A DNA stretch of 64,000 bases from NCBI RefSeq assembly GCF_000518785.1, contig NZ_JAEG01000007.1, positions 186,001-250,000 of the forward strand, given 5' to 3'. Below the pieces are notes generated by a model, which saw nothing but the letters and a program-made list of their open reading frames with translations, was not told the origin of the DNA and searched no databases. Both the position numbers and the translations under genes were made by a program. Source of the stretch: Paenirhizobium selenitireducens ATCC BAA-1503 (lineage in GTDB: Bacteria > Pseudomonadota > Alphaproteobacteria > Rhizobiales > Rhizobiaceae). Positions 61,860 to 64,000 of the stretch are shown here, piece after piece (the stretch's first letter is position 1; each line of letters opens with the position of its first letter).

Positions 61860-62465
61860 ATGCGATATCTGTTCGAAGGAGGTCGTCTGACCCTCACTAT
61901 CACCATCATTCTTCTCACCGCGGTGCTGGTGCCGTTTATCTTTCTGGATGATGTGGTGGCGGCCGCGCGCCTGATCATCCGTGGAACGGCCCGCACCTCC
62001 CTGCTGCTATTCCTGATGGCATTCGTGGCCTCGGCCATGGTCCGGGTCTTTCCGGGCTGGCTAACCAGCTGGCAGAGGCGGAATCGCCGCTATCTCGGAC
62101 TGGCTTTTGCCGTGTCTCACGGCCTGCATCTTGTAGCCATCGTCGCCTTCGCGCGGCTGGATCCGGTTGCCTTCTGGCAGGTGACGAACATGTCCATGGT
62201 GGTGACCGGCGGTCTCGCCTATCTGTTCATCGCCGCCATGGCGGCCACCTCGTTCGACCGCGCCTCGGCCTTGATCGGCACGCGTGCCTGGTCGCTGCTG
62301 CATCGGGTGGGCGCATGGTATATCTGGCTTTCCTTTGCCGTCGCCTTCGGCCGCCGCGCGGCGATCGACCCGGCCTATTGGCCGGCCATGCTGCTGATCG
62401 CGGCTGCGCTTGTCATTCGCATACTGGCCTGGGTTCGGATGCGTCGGCAGGTTCTTAGGGCGTGA
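61860..62465 (+). CDS. Ferric-reductase-like transmembrane protein
   Basis: A 201-residue integral membrane protein with about six helices. It resembles the ferric reductase-like domain of MsrQ/YedZ: RRYLGLAFAVSHGLHLVAIV, then GGLAYLFIAAMAATSFDRAS and TRAWSLLHRVGAWYIWLSFAVAFGRR. His residues in SHGLHLV and LLHRV are placed to hold heme. No molybdopterin partner (MsrP) or flavin domain is adjacent. It is divergent from the TetR gene and probably its target. Start ATG at 61860 follows AGGAGC by about 11 bases. Confidence 0.72.
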   Translation: MRYLFEGGRLTLTITIILLTAVLVPFIFLDDVVAAARLIIRGTARTSLLLFLMAFVASAMVRVFPGWLTSWQRRNRRYLGLAFAVSHGLHLVAIVAFARLDPVAFWQVTNMSMVVTGGLAYLFIAAMAATSFDRASALIGTRAWSLLHRVGAWYIWLSFAVAFGRRAAIDPAYWPAMLLIAAALVIRILAWVRMRRQVLRA

Positions 62466-62506
62466 CGCCCCGCAGCTGCGGCGGGGCGTTTGCAGCTTCG
62501 TCTGCC

Positions 62507-62998
62507 TCAGCCGTTCAGCTGTTCCAGCATCGCCGCGGCCGCCGAGACGGTCGCCTGGCCGGGGTTCTCCTCGACGTTGAGCGACTTCACCACGCCATCA
62601 TCGACCAGCATGGAATAGCGCTTCGAGCGCACGCCGAGCCCGCCGGCCGAGAGGTCGGCGTCGAGGCCGAGGGCCTTGGTGAAGGCGGCGTTCCAGTCGG
62701 CGAGGAAGTGGATCTTGCCCATGCCGCCGCTCTGCTGCGCCCAGGCGCCCATGACGTGCCAGTCGTTGACCGAGATCACTGCGATGTCGTCGACGCCGCG
62801 GGAGAGGATCGCGTCGCGGTTTTCCAGGTAGCCCGGAAGGTGGTTGAGCGTGCAGGTCGGGGTGAAGGCGCCCGGCACGGCGAACAGCACGACCCGCTTG
62901 CCCTTGAACAGATCGTCGGTCGAAAGCTCGACCGCGCCGTCCGCCGTCTTCTCCTTGAAGGTAGCCTCGGGCAGGCGGTCGCCGATTGCGATGGTCAT
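62507..62998 (-). CDS. Peroxiredoxin, Prx5 type with a single cysteine
   Basis: A 163-residue peroxiredoxin that reduces peroxides. The peroxidatic Cys49 is in FAVPGAFTPTCTLNHLPGY (PxxxT-x2-C context), and ISVNDWHVMGAWAQQSGG is the Prx5/PMP20 block. It has no other cysteine, so it must be recycled by an external thiol such as glutathione or glutaredoxin. AGGAG lies eight bases before the ATG. A TTGAC-N4-GTCAA palindrome lies about 64 bases upstream. Confidence 0.95.
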   Translation of the reverse strand: MTIAIGDRLPEATFKEKTADGAVELSTDDLFKGKRVVLFAVPGAFTPTCTLNHLPGYLENRDAILSRGVDDIAVISVNDWHVMGAWAQQSGGMGKIHFLADWNAAFTKALGLDADLSAGGLGVRSKRYSMLVDDGVVKSLNVEENPGQATVSAAAAMLEQLNG

Positions 62999-63061
62999 GG
63001 AATTCTCCTCGCTGGTTTCGGGCGGGCCGGGTTCGGCGCGCCGTTCGCGGCGAAATATAGA

Positions 63062-63075
63062 TTGACGCTAGTCAA
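63062..63075. promoter_or_regulatory. TTGAC-N4-GTCAA palindrome upstream of the peroxiredoxin gene
   Basis: TTGAC-GCTA-GTCAA, perfect 5-bp arms, overlaps the end of the upstream gene and lies 64-77 bases before the peroxiredoxin start. It fits the broad CRP/FNR-family pattern TTGA-N6-TCAA. Confidence 0.35.
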
Positions 63076-63898
63076 AGGCAAGGGTGGTTTCCATGGCCCG
63101 CCCGCCGGCCTTGACCAGCAGACCCCAGCGCTTGCCATGGATGTCGTACTTGCGCGGCAGCCCGCTGATCGGCAGGGCGGCGGTGAGCGCATTGCCTTCG
63201 AGCCGGCGCTCGCCGTCGCCGAAAAAGACATGGCCGCTCGGACCCGTGACGAAGATCTCGGCACCGTCCGGAGTGGTCCCTTCGGGCACGGTCAGCGTCA
63301 GCGACAGCTGCTTGCCGTCGCTCGACAGTGCATGCGACTGGACCGAAAAATTCGGGGAGGGGGCCTCGGGCAGGGTCTTGCGTGCCGCGGCCACGATCTC
63401 CGCCTCCTCGGCCTTTGCCGTTTCGCTGAGCGTCAGCGACAGCTGGAATTCGGCCTGGAAGGGAATGCAGATATTGCGGCAGAGGCCGATGAAGACGGAG
63501 GCCTTCAATTCGCCGGAAGACGAACCACCGGCAGGCCCCGAGAGCACCAGCGGCAGGGTCACCGGCGCGTCATAGCCGATGTCGCGCAGGTCGCCATTGT
63601 CGATCCGCTTCGGCACGGGATAGCCGATGTCGCTCAGCGTATAGCCGCTGCCCGGCGCAAGGGTGATGGAGGGCGGTATGCCTGCATCGCCGGGCTCTCG
63701 CCAATAGGTGATCCAGCCGGGCGACGGTTCGATCTGCAAGGCGGCGGCGCGCTTGCCGTCCGCATCCGCCGGCAGCACGACGAGGCGCATGCGGCCGCCC
63801 TCGTTCAGCGCCCAATCGCTGCTCTCCGCCCTTGCAGCGGCAACGAAGCCGAGCAGGGCTCCGCTCAGTGCAATCAGGGCGAGGAAAGGTCGGCGCAT
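63068..63898 (-). CDS. DsbD-alpha-like secreted protein
   Basis: A 276-residue exported protein with a signal peptide (MRRPFLALIALSGALLGFVA, cut near ARAES). It has the thiol-disulfide interchange DsbD N-terminal-like domain: WITYWREPGDAGIPPSITL and a C-x3-C pair in FIGLCRNICIPFQAEF, then LPRKYDIHGKRWGLLVKAG. It lacks the membrane and thioredoxin parts of full DsbD. It could pass electrons to periplasmic thiols or bind copper-related partners; this is inferred. ATG at 63898 gives the signal peptide; an ATG 24 bases earlier is possible. The 78 bases beyond hold no complete gene. Confidence 0.82.
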   Translation of the reverse strand: MRRPFLALIALSGALLGFVAAARAESSDWALNEGGRMRLVVLPADADGKRAAALQIEPSPGWITYWREPGDAGIPPSITLAPGSGYTLSDIGYPVPKRIDNGDLRDIGYDAPVTLPLVLSGPAGGSSSGELKASVFIGLCRNICIPFQAEFQLSLTLSETAKAEEAEIVAAARKTLPEAPSPNFSVQSHALSSDGKQLSLTLTVPEGTTPDGAEIFVTGPSGHVFFGDGERRLEGNALTAALPISGLPRKYDIHGKRWGLLVKAGGRAMETTLAFD

Positions 63899-64000
63899 TT
63901 TCGCAGGCTCGGGACACATCATGGTCCAGCCGTTTAGCCCAAGCCTCGCCGCTCCACCAGTAACGCTTGCGGGACCGGGATCATTTTTAGTTGATTGATC

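Overview
The window is a high-GC alphaproteobacterial chromosome segment, most likely from the Rhizobiaceae. The signs are the gene order coxB-ctaD-ctaB-coxF-ctaG-ctaE-DUF983-SURF1-ispH-thrB-rnhA, the grouping pdxH / J-domain protein / fabI / phosphatase / aroC / ribB, a BioMNY biotin transporter, IalB, and mosaic palindromic intergenic repeats of the type seen in rhizobia. The genus cannot be fixed from the sequence. No rRNA, tRNA, CRISPR array, intact IS element or prophage was recognised.

Layout. 1-4.3 kb: end of a LysR regulator, a DUF883 protein, sodB with a clear terminator, a small secreted protein, a YkgJ-type cysteine-cluster protein, an MFS carrier and a YcxB-like protein. 4.3-13.1 kb: dxs, pirin, a HepT/MntA toxin-antitoxin (TA) pair, a DUF1850/fused TRAP permease/TAXI binding protein cluster, xseB and an HDAC-like deacetylase. 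13.3-18.3 kb: thioesterase, small proteins, rsgA, a cold-shock gene with promoter, long leader and terminator, and a PQQ-type sugar dehydrogenase. 18.4-22.4 kb: mqsRA, then pqqABCDE in four-base overlaps; the 31-residue pqqA is readable. 22.8-27.6 kb: bioMNY, hairpin repeats, a YcaQ/AlkZ-like glycosylase, a YCII-like gene and a broken second copy of the glycosylase tail. 27.6-29.1 kb: an AT-richer insert with a membrane-anchored, nuclease-like gene and two tiny ORFs. 29.2-31.6 kb: a MocR-type regulator facing an EamA transporter across a perfect palindrome. 32.3-43 kb: ribB, aroC, a GGDEF-EAL protein, DUF1344, fabI, J-domain protein, lipoprotein, pdxH, polysaccharide deacetylase. 43-49.8 kb: MFS carrier, SDR, D,D-carboxypeptidase with SPOR domain, parD with a deleted parE, tldD, ialB. 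50-57.1 kb: aa3 cytochrome oxidase operon with assembly genes and an FNR/FixK-type box. 57.1-64 kb: ispH, hicAB, thrB, rnhA, a Dabb protein, a TetR regulator facing a ferric-reductase-like membrane protein across two matching 17-bp sites, a 1-Cys peroxiredoxin and a DsbD-alpha-like protein.

Functional threads. PQQ is made here and a likely PQQ-type dehydrogenase lies just downstream. The cox block encodes the three core oxidase subunits, heme O synthase, copper delivery (CtaG) and SURF1. The first (dxs) and last (ispH) enzymes of the MEP isoprenoid pathway are both present. Four TA loci sit among housekeeping genes, one of them visibly decayed. The least explained items are the low-GC membrane nuclease-like gene with its small ORFs, the TetR/ferric-reductase-like pair, and the FNR-type box placed to repress cox.
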